DNA of 64,000 bases from Methylibium sp. NZG. GTDB taxonomy: Bacteria; Pseudomonadota; Gammaproteobacteria; Burkholderiales; Burkholderiaceae_C. The position numbers and the translations under genes are program-made. The stretch spans positions 85,041 through 149,040 of the forward strand of contig LGRD01000006.1 of the NCBI GenBank assembly GCA_001263235.1, given 5' to 3'. Shown piece after piece: positions 34,250-43,200 of this stretch (position 1 is its first letter; each line of letters begins with the position of its first letter). The notes beneath the pieces are model-generated. The model made no database searches. It was not told where the DNA came from and saw only the letters and a program-made list of their open reading frames with translations.

Positions 34250-35821
34250 GTGATTGCTTCGATCTTGGCCGGTGCGCGCGCCGCGTCGCCTGCGGGCTGC
34301 GAACTCAGGGCCGCCGAAGACGCTGCCGACCACCAACGTTCGCGGGCCCACCCGTTCACCCTGAGCTCGTCGAAGGGCTGCGCGCACCACGGACCTGGGC
34401 TTCGACAGGCTCAGCCCGAACGGTGTTTGTCGCCAGCGCTGCCACCGCTCGCCTGGCTCGCGCTGCAAGCGGCGGCGCTTTGGCCGCACTGGTTCTGGGC
34501 AGTGGCGCGCGTGGCCGATGGGTCGGACGATCCGCTGGGGCTCGCCGCACTCGCGGTGCTGGCGCTCGCGGTGTGGCGCCTCGCTCCGGCGCTTCAGGCG
34601 CAGCCGCGGCCGGCGTGGCTGGCGCTCGCGCTGGTCGCCACCGTGCTGGCGACCGCGGCCACGCTGGCCGCGCCGCCGCTGGTCGGCGCGGTGCTGGCGG
34701 CGCTGGCGCTGACGGCCACCCTGGCTGCCTTCTTGCCGGCGGGCCACGCACGGCTGCCGCTGGCCGGGCTGGCGGTGCTGGCGTTGCCGGTGGTGTCGTC
34801 GCTGCAGTTCTTCGCGGGCTTTCCGTTGCGCGTGGTCACCGCGCAACTCAGCACCTGGGGTCTGCAGGCGGCAGGCTGGGCGGCCGAGCGCAGCGGCACG
34901 GCGATGGTGGTGGAGGGCCGCCTCGTCATCGTCGACGCGCCGTGCTCGGGCGTGCAGATGGTGTGGATGGCGTACTTCTGCGCCTGTTCCGTGGCCGCGC
35001 TCGGCGGCACGGGCGCGCGTGGCGACAGGGCATTCCTGCGCCGCCTGCCGTGGGTCGGCGGCGTGGTGCTGGTGGGCAACGTGGTGCGCAACAGCGTGTT
35101 GGTGGCCCTGGAAGCGACGCAGGTGGCTGGCGCCGGCACCATCTCGGAAGCGGTGCACCAAGGCGTCGGCCTCGTGGTGCTGGCCGCGGTGTGCACGGTG
35201 GTGCTGGTGTTGATGCGGGGGGGCGGCACAGCCGTCGCCGGGCCCGCCCCTCGGGCGACGCGCGAGGTGACCCCACTTGCCTCGGGCAAGAGCGCAGCGC
35301 CGGCAAGGCGGGTGTTCGCCGCGGTGCTGTGCGTGTGCGCGTCCGCGCCGTGGTGGCAGGGCGGCGCGCTGGTCGCCTCGGCCGCGCCTGCGGCCGGCTC
35401 GGCAACCCACACCGAGTGGCCGGCGACGTGGGAAGGCAAACCGCTGCGCCCGCTTGCCTTCAGCGCGGTCGAGCAGCGTTTCGCCGCGCGCTTCCCGGGC
35501 CGCATGGCGCGCTTGACGGATGGCGAACAGGTGCTGGTGCTGCGTGAGCTGCACCGCCCGACGCGCATGCTGCACCCGGCCGCCGATTGCTACCGCGGCC
35601 TGGGCTACCGCCTCCAGCAGGCGCAATTGGAGCGCGACGCACAGCATGCCCTGTGGCGCTGCTTCACGGCCGAGCGCGATGGGCGGCTCACGCGCGTGTG
35701 CGAGCAGATCGTCGATGCCAACGGCCAGGTGTTCACCGACGCGTCGAGCTGGTTCTGGGCCGCGCAGCTCGGCCGATCGAGCGGGCCGTGGCGGGCCGTG
35801 ACCACGGCGAGGGCGCTGTGA
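34250..35821 (+). CDS. Exosortase with fused EpsI-like C-terminal domain
   Basis: Membrane protein-sorting transpeptidase. The three catalytic residues are present: Cys in DAPCSGVQM, Arg in VGNVVRNS and His in EAVHQGVGL. Multiple transmembrane segments precede and surround them. The C-terminal about 150 residues match the EpsI-type domain (TRMLHPAADCYRGLGYRL). GTG 34250 has an AAGGG ribosome-binding site, but codons at about 34352-34423 are translated REP sequence; TTG 34427 starts exactly where the conserved domain begins. The target is almost certainly the VIT/VWA protein 11 bases upstream. No EPS cluster is adjacent, unlike XrtA systems. Confidence 0.85.
   Translation: MIASILAGARAASPAGCELRAAEDAADHQRSRAHPFTLSSSKGCAHHGPGLRQAQPERCLSPALPPLAWLALQAAALWPHWFWAVARVADGSDDPLGLAALAVLALAVWRLAPALQAQPRPAWLALALVATVLATAATLAAPPLVGAVLAALALTATLAAFLPAGHARLPLAGLAVLALPVVSSLQFFAGFPLRVVTAQLSTWGLQAAGWAAERSGTAMVVEGRLVIVDAPCSGVQMVWMAYFCACSVAALGGTGARGDRAFLRRLPWVGGVVLVGNVVRNSVLVALEATQVAGAGTISEAVHQGVGLVVLAAVCTVVLVLMRGGGTAVAGPAPRATREVTPLASGKSAAPARRVFAAVLCVCASAPWWQGGALVASAAPAAGSATHTEWPATWEGKPLRPLAFSAVEQRFAARFPGRMARLTDGEQVLVLRELHRPTRMLHPAADCYRGLGYRLQQAQLERDAQHALWRCFTAERDGRLTRVCEQIVDANGQVFTDASSWFWAAQLGRSSGPWRAVTTARAL
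34352..34423. repeat. REP-type inverted repeat
   Basis: Two arms, CCGTTCACCCTGAGCTCGTC and the related TTCGACAGGCTCAGCCCGAA, form an imperfect dyad of about 28 bases per arm separated by about 15 bases. The same motif family recurs at 50405-50470 and, degraded, at 53393-53470. This copy lies in the 5' part of the exosortase reading frame. Confidence 0.85.
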
Positions 35822-37674
35822 GCGGGCGGCTGAAGCGCTGGGCGGGGTGGGCGCGTGCGCATGCGCATGCGGGTGCGGGTGTGAGTGCGGGCGCATCCAT
35901 CGCAGGGCCGGCGGTCGCGAACCTTGGGTTGCCCTCGATTTCGCAATTTGCCCCGCAGGTCTTCTCGCGACTCGCCTCGCACCGGTTCGCCCGCTGGGCG
36001 CTGCGCTGCCTCGTGTGGATCGCGGTGCTCGGCGCCGCATTGCTCGCCTGTGCCACCGCGCTGGCGATCGGCGTGGCCGTGATCCTGCGTCCCGCGCCCG
36101 GCGAATGGACCGAGACCGTGCCCTGGGGCCGTTGGCAGCGCGACGTGAGCATGCCCACGCTGCTGCGCATGGCAACGCACCCGTTCACGCTCAGTGTGTT
36201 GGCCGGTCGCCGGCTGGACACGCCGTTCGGCGCGGTGCAGGTGGTGGAAGAACCGGCGACGCTTGGGCAGCCCGGCGGCAGCGTCGACAGCGCCGACAGC
36301 GCCCCACGCCGCTGGCGCATCGCCTGCGCACCGTGCGCGTTCGAGCGACGTGAACTGGGGCGCGAGCGCATCGTGCTGTCGCGTGTGGCCTTCACGCTCG
36401 AGCGCGACCGGCACATGAAGTTGCACGGCAGCTTCACGCTGGGCGAGGCGCCGAACGCGGTGACCGGGCGCTGGAGCGCGCGCATCGAGCCGGACCAGGC
36501 TGAGCTGGCGTTCGGCTTCCGCGACGCGCCGCTGGCGCATGCCTTCGGCGTGTTCGGTGCCGCCATCCCCGAATTGAAACGTACCCGCATCGAAGGCCGC
36601 ATTGGCTTGATCGCGCGGCTGCGCCTGCCCTCGCGCGAGTTGATCCTGAAGCCGCGCATCGACGGCTTCAGCGTGTCGGGCCTGGGCACCGAGGCGTTGC
36701 TGGGCGCCGCGCCGGCCTGCGCGGGCGGGCACGCCGGCCGCTCGTCGGACAAGCCGTTCGGCACGTGGCTGCCCCGCGCCGTGGTCGCGGCCGAGGACCA
36801 GCGCTTCCACGAACACGCCGGTTTCGACATGGCCGAAATCGTCGCCGCCTGGGCCGGCCGCCAGCGTGCTGCCGATCGAGCGGGCGACGCTTCGCCCGGC
36901 GTCGTGGGCGACGAGCGTGGCGAACGTGCCCAGCGCGCCGAGCTTGCAAGAGGCGCCAGCACCTTGTCGCAGCAGCTCGCCAAGCTGCTCTACACCGGCG
37001 ACCGCCCGAGCCACGCGCGCAAGCTGCGCGAGCTGCTCTACGCGGTGGAACTCGACCGCACGCTCGGCAAGGCGCGCGTGCTGAACCTGTACCTGGCCAT
37101 CGCGCCGTGGGGCGACGGGCGCTGTGGCGCACACGCGGCGTCTCAGGCGCTGCTCGGCAAGCCCGCGGCGGCGCTGTCGCCAGTGGAAGCGGCGTGGCTC
37201 GCCAGCCTGCTGCGCAACCCCGACGCCGCGCTGGCGCGGATGGTGCGCACCGGCGAGGTGGACGTTCGGCGCGTCGGCCACATCATCGACGGCCTGCGGC
37301 CGATGCCGCTGGCGCGCCGCCTGGCGGCCCAGCACACGCTGGACACCTGGCGGCCCGATTGGCTCGGTGCGCCGACGCCGAGGCCGCAGGCCGTTCGTGC
37401 GATGCCTTCCGGGGCGACCAGCACCGCCGCGCCCCGTTGGCACGGCGCCCCCGACGCCGGCCCCGGCGAGGCGCCTGCCGACGCTGCCGACGAGGCCGAC
37501 ACCGCGCTTGCTGCAGCGGGTGTGGCGATCAACGTGGCCAGTGCCACCACGGCGGCCACGGCCGCCACAGCCACCGCAGCCACCGCAGCCACCGCAGCCA
37601 CGACGACCACCACAGCCGCAACAGCCGCAACAGCCGCCGCTTCAGCGGCTACAACCGCTGCCGCGGCGCCATGA
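35818..37674 (+). CDS. Stand-alone GT51 peptidoglycan transglycosylase
   Basis: 618 residues from GTG 35818, overlapping the exosortase stop by four bases (GTGA). One N-terminal transmembrane segment (LVWIAVLGAALLACATALAI). A middle region of about 250 residues is not recognised. The GT51 domain follows: AAEDQRFHEHAGFD (catalytic Glu), GASTLSQQLAKLL and KARVLNLYLAIAPWGDGRCG. There is no penicillin-binding transpeptidase domain. It would polymerise lipid II in the periplasm. The last about 60 residues are an Ala/Thr-only tail encoded by GCCACC-like repeats. Its place in the exosortase operon suggests cell-wall modification linked to surface display. Confidence 0.88.
   Translation: MSGRLKRWAGWARAHAHAGAGVSAGASIAGPAVANLGLPSISQFAPQVFSRLASHRFARWALRCLVWIAVLGAALLACATALAIGVAVILRPAPGEWTETVPWGRWQRDVSMPTLLRMATHPFTLSVLAGRRLDTPFGAVQVVEEPATLGQPGGSVDSADSAPRRWRIACAPCAFERRELGRERIVLSRVAFTLERDRHMKLHGSFTLGEAPNAVTGRWSARIEPDQAELAFGFRDAPLAHAFGVFGAAIPELKRTRIEGRIGLIARLRLPSRELILKPRIDGFSVSGLGTEALLGAAPACAGGHAGRSSDKPFGTWLPRAVVAAEDQRFHEHAGFDMAEIVAAWAGRQRAADRAGDASPGVVGDERGERAQRAELARGASTLSQQLAKLLYTGDRPSHARKLRELLYAVELDRTLGKARVLNLYLAIAPWGDGRCGAHAASQALLGKPAAALSPVEAAWLASLLRNPDAALARMVRTGEVDVRRVGHIIDGLRPMPLARRLAAQHTLDTWRPDWLGAPTPRPQAVRAMPSGATSTAAPRWHGAPDAGPGEAPADAADEADTALAAAGVAINVASATTAATAATATAATAATAATTTTTAATAATAAASAATTAAAAP
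37541..37671. repeat. Low-complexity Ala/Thr-coding repeat
   Basis: Imperfect repeats of GCCACCGCA-like units code the Ala/Thr tail of the transglycosylase. The tract is a slippage-prone microsatellite and its end is shared with the 3' end of the opposing gene at 37649-38449. Confidence 0.75.
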
Positions 37675-38449
37675 GCGGCGGCAGCTCGCTGCCGGCCAGC
37701 CAGGCCGTCACCAGCGGCGCCGCGTCGTCCTGTTGCGCGGCCTGCCACACCAGCTCGGGTGGCGCCACGCGGCTGCCGACGGGGCTGGCCGGCAGTTGCG
37801 CGGCGAGTTCGGCAACGAACTGCGCCACCTTCGTTGCGCGCACCGGCTGGTGCGCGGCCGGGATCATCAGGCGCAGTTGCATCAGCAACCCGTCGGCCAC
37901 CCGCTGCAGCCACGCATCGGCGCGGGGGTCGCCCGGCGGCTGCGCTGTGCGCACGAACACCAGGTGCTCGAAGCCGATCTCGGCGACGGCCTGTTCGTCC
38001 AGGTTCGCCAGGCCGTGCCGAAGCGCATGCGGCAGCCCGGCGGGCGAGTGCGGCATCACCACCACCAGGTGCCGCACGCCCTGGCAGCGTAGCCAGCGCG
38101 CGAGCACCGGCAGGGCTTGCGGCTCGGCGCGCAGGTAGGCGTCTTCGCGGCCATTGGCGTGGCGCGCGCGGTCGAACACCACCACGGCGCTGCGGGCCGT
38201 GGCGGGCGATGCGAGCGCGCGGTCCTCGAAGTCCGGTGCGGGCAGCGGCTCCAGCCCGCGCACCGTGCCTTTGAAGGCCTGCGCCACCAGCACCCGCAGC
38301 GGCGCCAGCCGACCGGTTCCGAGCATTTTTTCGAGCACCGCCGAGCCCAGCGCCCCACCACCGCCGATCAGCAGCGTGCCCGGCCCGCCGCGCAGCTTGC
38401 GTGGCGCGTTGCCGGGCGGGCCGCGCAAGGTGCTGTTGACCATGTCCAT
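37649..38449 (-). CDS. NAD(P)-binding Rossmann-fold protein
   Basis: 266 residues. The N-terminal GTLLIGGGGALGSAVLEKML is a dinucleotide-binding beta-alpha-beta motif of the short-chain/atypical dehydrogenase kind. No catalytic Tyr-Lys pair is evident, so it may be an atypical SDR (NmrA/NAD-dependent epimerase-like) or a binding protein. The 3' end overlaps the transglycosylase by 26 bases in convergent orientation. Function unknown. Confidence 0.75.
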   Translation of the reverse strand: MDMVNSTLRGPPGNAPRKLRGGPGTLLIGGGGALGSAVLEKMLGTGRLAPLRVLVAQAFKGTVRGLEPLPAPDFEDRALASPATARSAVVVFDRARHANGREDAYLRAEPQALPVLARWLRCQGVRHLVVVMPHSPAGLPHALRHGLANLDEQAVAEIGFEHLVFVRTAQPPGDPRADAWLQRVADGLLMQLRLMIPAAHQPVRATKVAQFVAELAAQLPASPVGSRVAPPELVWQAAQQDDAAPLVTAWLAGSELPPLMAPRQRL

Positions 38450-38525
38450 GCGGGCACTGTACCGAGCCGCTCAGTGGCCAGGCCGAGACTGATGTGCAGG
38501 TACCGTCGGCCTGCGGCCGGCAGTG

Positions 38526-39122
38526 TCAGCGCGGACTGTCGAACAGCTCGCCCGGCACGGTCGGCGGCGGGCCGGCCACGGTCAGAAAGTCCGACATGCT
38601 GACCTCGCGGACCTCCAGCTTGTGATCGACGAAGAACGACGACAGCGCGTTCGGCTTGCACACGACCGGCAGCGCTTCCTCGCGCCCGACGATCGCCACG
38701 TCGAGCCGTGCTTGCAGCAGCGCCAACCCTTCGAGCAAAGGCTCTTGCGCCAGCCCTTGCAGTTGCGCCGCCGCACGGCGCAGCGCCGGCAGCGGGATTT
38801 CGTCGAAGGCGCGCAGCCCGCGCCGCTCCAGCCCCTGCTCCAGCAGCGCCAGAAAGGGCAGGCCCTTGCGCGAGTTGCTGTAGCGGTCCAGTTCGGCCTT
38901 CAGGTCGTGCCGCATCAGGCGGGCTTGTGCATCGGCCGAGGTGATCGCCGCAGCCGAGGCGCCGCCCAGTTCGCCCTCGAGCATCACGCTGAGCCGCCCC
39001 TGGCTGCGCTCCACGCGCAACGGCTTGCCGAAGCTGCCGCGCGCGTTGCGGATGAGCGCACGCAGGGCCGCGCTGCCCGGGTCGGGCGACTCGCTGGGCT
39101 CGGCAGGAGGCTTGGACGTCAT
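38526..39122 (-). CDS. Hypothetical protein upstream of LemA
   Basis: 198 residues from ATG 39122 (GGAG ten bases upstream). Soluble, Ala/Leu/Arg-rich, no signal peptide. Recognisable features are limited to a Pro/Ser-rich N-terminus (MTSKPPAEPSESPDPGS) and a conserved-looking C-terminal stretch SSFFVDHKLEVREVSMSDF. I recognise no family. It is divergent from lemA. Confidence 0.65.
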   Translation of the reverse strand: MTSKPPAEPSESPDPGSAALRALIRNARGSFGKPLRVERSQGRLSVMLEGELGGASAAAITSADAQARLMRHDLKAELDRYSNSRKGLPFLALLEQGLERRGLRAFDEIPLPALRRAAAQLQGLAQEPLLEGLALLQARLDVAIVGREEALPVVCKPNALSSFFVDHKLEVREVSMSDFLTVAGPPPTVPGELFDSPR

Positions 39123-39307
39123 GGCGGGCGTTCTCCGAGGTTCCGGGTTGCTCGGGTTATCGGCAGCCGGTCGGCAAACTGAAGGCCGGGCAGAAAGCCT
39201 TGGCGACGGGCCCTGCGACGCCACCGTTGCATTGAATGGACGGCCGTCAATCCCCAGCTTGCAGAGCGGGTACCATCGCGCCCGCATCCATCAGACAGGA
39301 GACCTCC

Positions 39308-39937
39308 ATGCTTCTCGCCCTTTCCACCTCCACCCGCCGCTCCTGGGCGGCAGCACTCGCCGTGGTGGCCTCACTCGGCCTGGGCGGCTGCGGCTACAAC
39401 GACTTCCAGCGCCTGGACGAATCGGTCAAGGGCGCCTGGGCCGAGGTGCTGAACCAGTACCAGCGCCGCGCCGACCTCATCCCCAACATCGTCGCCACCG
39501 TCAAGGGCGAGGCCAACTTCGAGCAGGAGACGCTCACCAAGGTGATCGAGGCGCGCTCCAAGGCGACCAGCATCCAGGCCACGCCGGAGCTCATCAACGA
39601 CCCGGCGGCGTTCCAGAAATTCCAGGCCGCGCAGGGCGAACTGACCGGTGCTTTGAGCCGCCTGATGGTGGTGGCCGAGCAGTACCCGAACCTGAAGGCC
39701 AACGCCGGCTTCCAGGACTTGCGCACGCAGCTCGAAGGCACCGAGAACCGCGTGACCGTTGCGCGCAACCGCTATATCAAGGAAGTGGCCGCCTACAACG
39801 TGCTGGCGCGCAGCTTCCCGACCAACCTGACGGCGATGATGTTCAGCTACGCGGTGAAGCCCAGCTTCACGGTGCAGAACGAGGCGCAAATTTCGGCGCC
39901 GCCGGCCGTCAACTTCGAGAAGCCGGCGCCCAAGTGA
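39308..39937 (+). CDS. lemA: LemA family lipoprotein
   Basis: 209 residues from ATG 39308 (AGGAG upstream). The N-terminus ends in a lipobox LGGC, so it is a lipoprotein. The LemA core is clear: LDESVKGAWAEVLNQYQRRADLIPNIVATVKG and GTENRVTVARNRYIKEVAAYN. LemA proteins are helical envelope proteins of unresolved role, often next to TPM-domain proteins, as here. Begins a three-gene unit with two TPM genes. Confidence 0.95.
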   Translation: MLLALSTSTRRSWAAALAVVASLGLGGCGYNDFQRLDESVKGAWAEVLNQYQRRADLIPNIVATVKGEANFEQETLTKVIEARSKATSIQATPELINDPAAFQKFQAAQGELTGALSRLMVVAEQYPNLKANAGFQDLRTQLEGTENRVTVARNRYIKEVAAYNVLARSFPTNLTAMMFSYAVKPSFTVQNEAQISAPPAVNFEKPAPK

Positions 39938-39979
39938 GCCGGCGGGCCTGAAAGCCGCCGCCTCGTCACTGCCTGCACC

Positions 39980-40921
39980 ATGCTGCGTCGACTGTTGACG
40001 GCCTTCATGGCCAGCCTTGTGCTGGCTACGGGGCTCGGCATGGGGCCGGCGAGCGGGCCGGCGCACGCGCAAGACGTGCTGCCGGTGCCACCGCTGTCGG
40101 GCCGGGTGATCGACCAGACCGGCACGCTGACCCCCGCCCAGAGCCAGGCGCTCACCACCAAGCTGGCGGCGCTGGAGTCGCAGCGCGGCTCGCAAGTGGT
40201 GCTGCTGCTGGTGCCCACGACGGCGCCGGAAGACATCGCCTCGTATGCCCAGCGCGTGGCCGATGCGTGGAAGATCGGCCGGCGCGACGTGGGCGATGGC
40301 GTGGTCGTGGTCGTCGCCAAGAACGACCGCAAGGTGCGCATCGAGGTGTCCAAGACGCTCGAAGGCGCGATCCCCGACCTGGCGGCCAAACGCATCATCA
40401 CCGAGCAGATCACCCCGGCGTTCCGGGCCGGCGACTTTGCCGGCGGGCTGAACGCCGCGGTCGATGCGCTGGGCGTGCGCATTGCTGGCGAGGGCCTGCC
40501 GGTGCCGGCGCCCGGCGGGCCGGGGCAGGAGATGCTGGAGGGCGTCGGGCTGGAAGGGCTGATGATCTTCCTGTTCGTCGTGGTGCCGATCCTCGGTGCC
40601 GTGCTCACCGGCATGTTCGGGCGCAAGTTCGGCTCGCTGCTCACGGGTGGTGCGGTCGGCGGCGTCGGCTGGTGGCTCACCGCCAGCGTGCTGATCGCCG
40701 CGGGCGCGGGGCTGGCGGCGATCTTCCTCGTCGGCGTGATGGGGCTGGGCGCGAGCCGTGGCGGCACGATCGGCGGGCGAGGCCGAGGCGCGGGTTACAG
40801 CGGGCCGGTGATTTGGGGCGGCGGCGGCGGGGGCGGCGGGGGCTGGAGCGGCGGCGGTGGCGGCTGGAGCTCCGGCGGGGGCGGCGACTTCGGCGGCGGC
40901 GGCGCGTCGGGCGACTGGTGA
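39980..40921 (+). CDS. TPM-domain membrane protein with Gly-rich tail
   Basis: 313 residues. Signal peptide (LLTAFMASLVLATGLGMG...AHA), then a TPM domain (RVIDQTGTLTPAQSQALTTKL, RRDVGDGVVVVVAKNDRKVRIEV), then two to three hydrophobic segments (residues about 185-250) and a Gly/Ser/Trp-rich tail GGGGGGGGGWSGGGGGW. The layout matches the YgcG-type TPM proteins that accompany LemA. It is anchored in the inner membrane with the TPM domain outside. Biochemical role not established. Confidence 0.93.
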   Translation: MLRRLLTAFMASLVLATGLGMGPASGPAHAQDVLPVPPLSGRVIDQTGTLTPAQSQALTTKLAALESQRGSQVVLLLVPTTAPEDIASYAQRVADAWKIGRRDVGDGVVVVVAKNDRKVRIEVSKTLEGAIPDLAAKRIITEQITPAFRAGDFAGGLNAAVDALGVRIAGEGLPVPAPGGPGQEMLEGVGLEGLMIFLFVVVPILGAVLTGMFGRKFGSLLTGGAVGGVGWWLTASVLIAAGAGLAAIFLVGVMGLGASRGGTIGGRGRGAGYSGPVIWGGGGGGGGGWSGGGGGWSSGGGGDFGGGGASGDW

Positions 40922-40942
40922 TCGGCCGAGCATGAATCAACC

Positions 40943-41449
40943 ATGAACAAGCTCCTGCGCATCCTCAAACACCGCTGGCTCGACGAGCGCGACGCCGAGC
41001 GCGCGCTCGGGGCCGAAGGCATCCAGCGCCTCGAATCGCGCGTGACCGAAAGCGAGCGCCGCCACATCGGTGAGATTCGCGTCTGCGTCGAATCGGGCCT
41101 GCCGCTGAGCTACCTGTGGCGCAATGCCAGCGCGCGCGAGCGGGCGGTGTCGATGTTCGGCAAGCTGCGCGTGTGGGACACCGAGCACAACAGCGGCGTG
41201 CTGATCTACCTGTTGCTGGCCGAACACCGCATCGAGATCGTGGCCGACCGTGGGCTGAACCGGCACGTGAGCGCCGAAGAGTGGCAAGTCATCCTCGACA
41301 CGATGCGGGCCGAGTTCCGTGCCGGGCACTTCGAGGACGGGTTGAACCGGGCGATCGATGCGGTCGACGCGTTGATGCTGAAGTACCTGGCGGCGGCCGA
41401 CGGCGGCGCCAATCCGAACGAACTGTCGAACCGGCCGGTGCTTCGGTAG
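40943..41449 (+). CDS. TPM-domain protein, second copy
   Basis: 168 residues. No signal peptide. Conserved TPM elements: RLESRVTESERRHIGEIRVCVES and HNSGVLIYLLLAEHRIEIVADRGL. It follows the first TPM gene by 21 bases and is the third gene of the lemA operon. The pair of one secreted and one cytosolic TPM protein is a recurring arrangement. Confidence 0.93.
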   Translation: MNKLLRILKHRWLDERDAERALGAEGIQRLESRVTESERRHIGEIRVCVESGLPLSYLWRNASARERAVSMFGKLRVWDTEHNSGVLIYLLLAEHRIEIVADRGLNRHVSAEEWQVILDTMRAEFRAGHFEDGLNRAIDAVDALMLKYLAAADGGANPNELSNRPVLR

Positions 41450-41501
41450 GCGGTGCCGCCTCGGCGGCCGTATAGCGGCTTGAGCGGGTGTCAGCCGGTG
41501 T

Positions 41502-42014
41502 TCAGCGAGGAGCCGCTGCGGGCAGCGCAAGCCGCACGCCATAGCGGCTTGCGGGTTGCTCACTGTCGGCGTCGAACACCTGCAGCGCACCGGCTTCGGA
41601 CACGATCCAGACCTCGACCGCGCCGGCTGCGAGGTAAGCCCGTGTTTTCATCGCCATCTCTTCATCGGTGTTGGACGGCGACCGCACTTCGACGCAGATC
41701 TCGGGCGCTTGCGGCAGCGGCGTGCTGTCGCCATGGCGGGCGATGAAGGCGGGTGACGCCCAGGCGACGTCGGGAACGCGCACCCCATCTTGGGTGACGA
41801 TGGCGCACTCGGTCATTGCTGCGCCGCCCGGGAGTTGAAAGAACGCCTGAGCGATCGCCGCCTGGAGGCGCGCGTGGCGGGTGCTGGCAGGGCTCAACTC
41901 GATCGTCCCATACGCGTTGAGTTCGACCTTCCCGGGCAGATCGCGCAACAGTGGGTCGTTGCACAGCTCGGCCCAGCGCACGGCCAGCGCTTCGTGAGAG
42001 GTGATTTGTCCCAT
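41502..42014 (-). CDS. Uma2/DUF820 family nuclease-like protein
   Basis: 170 residues with the PD-(D/E)XK-like core of the Uma2 family: VRVPDVAWAS, then EICVEVRSPSNT and later MKTRAYLAAGAVEVWIVSEA. The Asp, Glu and Lys pattern fits a restriction-endonuclease-like fold. The family is abundant in cyanobacteria and scattered in proteobacteria, and no function is demonstrated. It stands alone here. Confidence 0.88.
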   Translation of the reverse strand: MGQITSHEALAVRWAELCNDPLLRDLPGKVELNAYGTIELSPASTRHARLQAAIAQAFFQLPGGAAMTECAIVTQDGVRVPDVAWASPAFIARHGDSTPLPQAPEICVEVRSPSNTDEEMAMKTRAYLAAGAVEVWIVSEAGALQVFDADSEQPASRYGVRLALPAAAPR

Positions 42015-42086
42015 GTTGAGGTTCCGCGAAATGGCGCTGTCAGTGTAGGCGTGCCGGCCTTGCCGCAGGCGCTCGAACGTGCGCCG

Positions 42087-42908
42087 CTACTTCGCTGCCG
42101 AGCCCTGGTCGAGCACCGCGACCCGTTGCGCGGGCTGCCTCCACGCGCCGGCTCGGATGTCGGCATGCGTCAATCGCCGCACCTCCACATCGGCCAGCCC
42201 GGTGAAGCCCAGCTTGCGGGCGGCGGCGCGGCTCAGGTCGATCACGCGGCCGTCCTTGAATGGGCCGCGGTCGTTCACGCGCACCACGATCTGTTTGCCG
42301 TTGCGCTTGTTGCGCACCACCGCGTAGCTGGGCAGCGGCATCGTCTTGTGCGCGGCGGTCATCGCGTCCATGTCGTAGACCTCGCCGTTGGCGGTGCGCC
42401 GGCCGTGGAACGGCTCGCCGTACCAAGAGGCGATGCCGGCCTCGTGCATCGGCACGTCGCGGTTGTGCGGCTGGTAGTCCTCGCCGCGCACGCGGTAGGG
42501 CAGGTTGGGCAGCGTGGTGGAGATACGCTCGACACGCGGCACTGCGTCGGGCGGGTCACCGGCCGATGCCCTGGCGGGGGCCGGCCGCGACGGCACGGGG
42601 CTGGCTTGTGGCGCTGCCGCCGCGGCGGCCGGGGGCTCGGCGCGGGCCGGCGTCTGTGGCGCAGGGGCCGGCGTGTCGGCCACGGGCGCATCGACGACCG
42701 CCGGCTTGGCGCTGCGGCCGAGGAACGGCAGGCTGCCGCAGCCGACCGCCAGCAAGCAAACGAGGAGTATCAGCGCCCAGCGTGCAGCACGGTGCGTACC
42801 GATGAGTGCGTCGAGCGCGTCGTGTGGGTCGTGTGCGCACGGGTACGTGCCAGGGGTCGGGTTGGCGCCCGCCAACAGCGGCGCTGCAGAGAATCGGTGT
42901 GTGCTCAT
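42087..42908 (-). CDS. rlpA: RlpA-like septal lytic transglycosylase lipoprotein
   Basis: 273 residues from ATG 42908. A lipobox LAVGC follows a hydrophobic segment about 55 residues in, so the true start may be farther downstream, but no ATG/GTG/TTG offers one. After a Pro/Ala-rich linker comes the DPBB domain: GIASWYGEPFHGRRTANGEVYD, then VRVNDRGPFKDGRVIDLSRAAARKLG. There is no C-terminal SPOR domain. RlpA cleaves naked glycan strands at division. Divergent from a DUF4394 gene. Confidence 0.88.
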   Translation of the reverse strand: MSTHRFSAAPLLAGANPTPGTYPCAHDPHDALDALIGTHRAARWALILLVCLLAVGCGSLPFLGRSAKPAVVDAPVADTPAPAPQTPARAEPPAAAAAAPQASPVPSRPAPARASAGDPPDAVPRVERISTTLPNLPYRVRGEDYQPHNRDVPMHEAGIASWYGEPFHGRRTANGEVYDMDAMTAAHKTMPLPSYAVVRNKRNGKQIVVRVNDRGPFKDGRVIDLSRAAARKLGFTGLADVEVRRLTHADIRAGAWRQPAQRVAVLDQGSAAK

Positions 42909-43200
42909 GGCCACCGATGTCGGCCCGCCCGCTGCGCGACCTGAGCCCTGCGACGGCAAGGTCGCCCGGTGACGTGACTTGCTGCGCGAAGGTGACGGGC
43001 GTGTCGGGCGCTTGAGGCTCCGGCGCCTGGATCGACCGATGCGGCGCGCGCCCAGACCTCGCTTCGCGAACGTTCGAACAGCACGCAAGAGACCGCGATG
43101 TTGAGGCGATTGACCGGGTTCGCGGTGCGGATCATTCCCGACCGAGGCTTCGCTTGCGCAAGCCAGCGCTCCCACCCTTGCCCTACTCACCGGACCCGCC

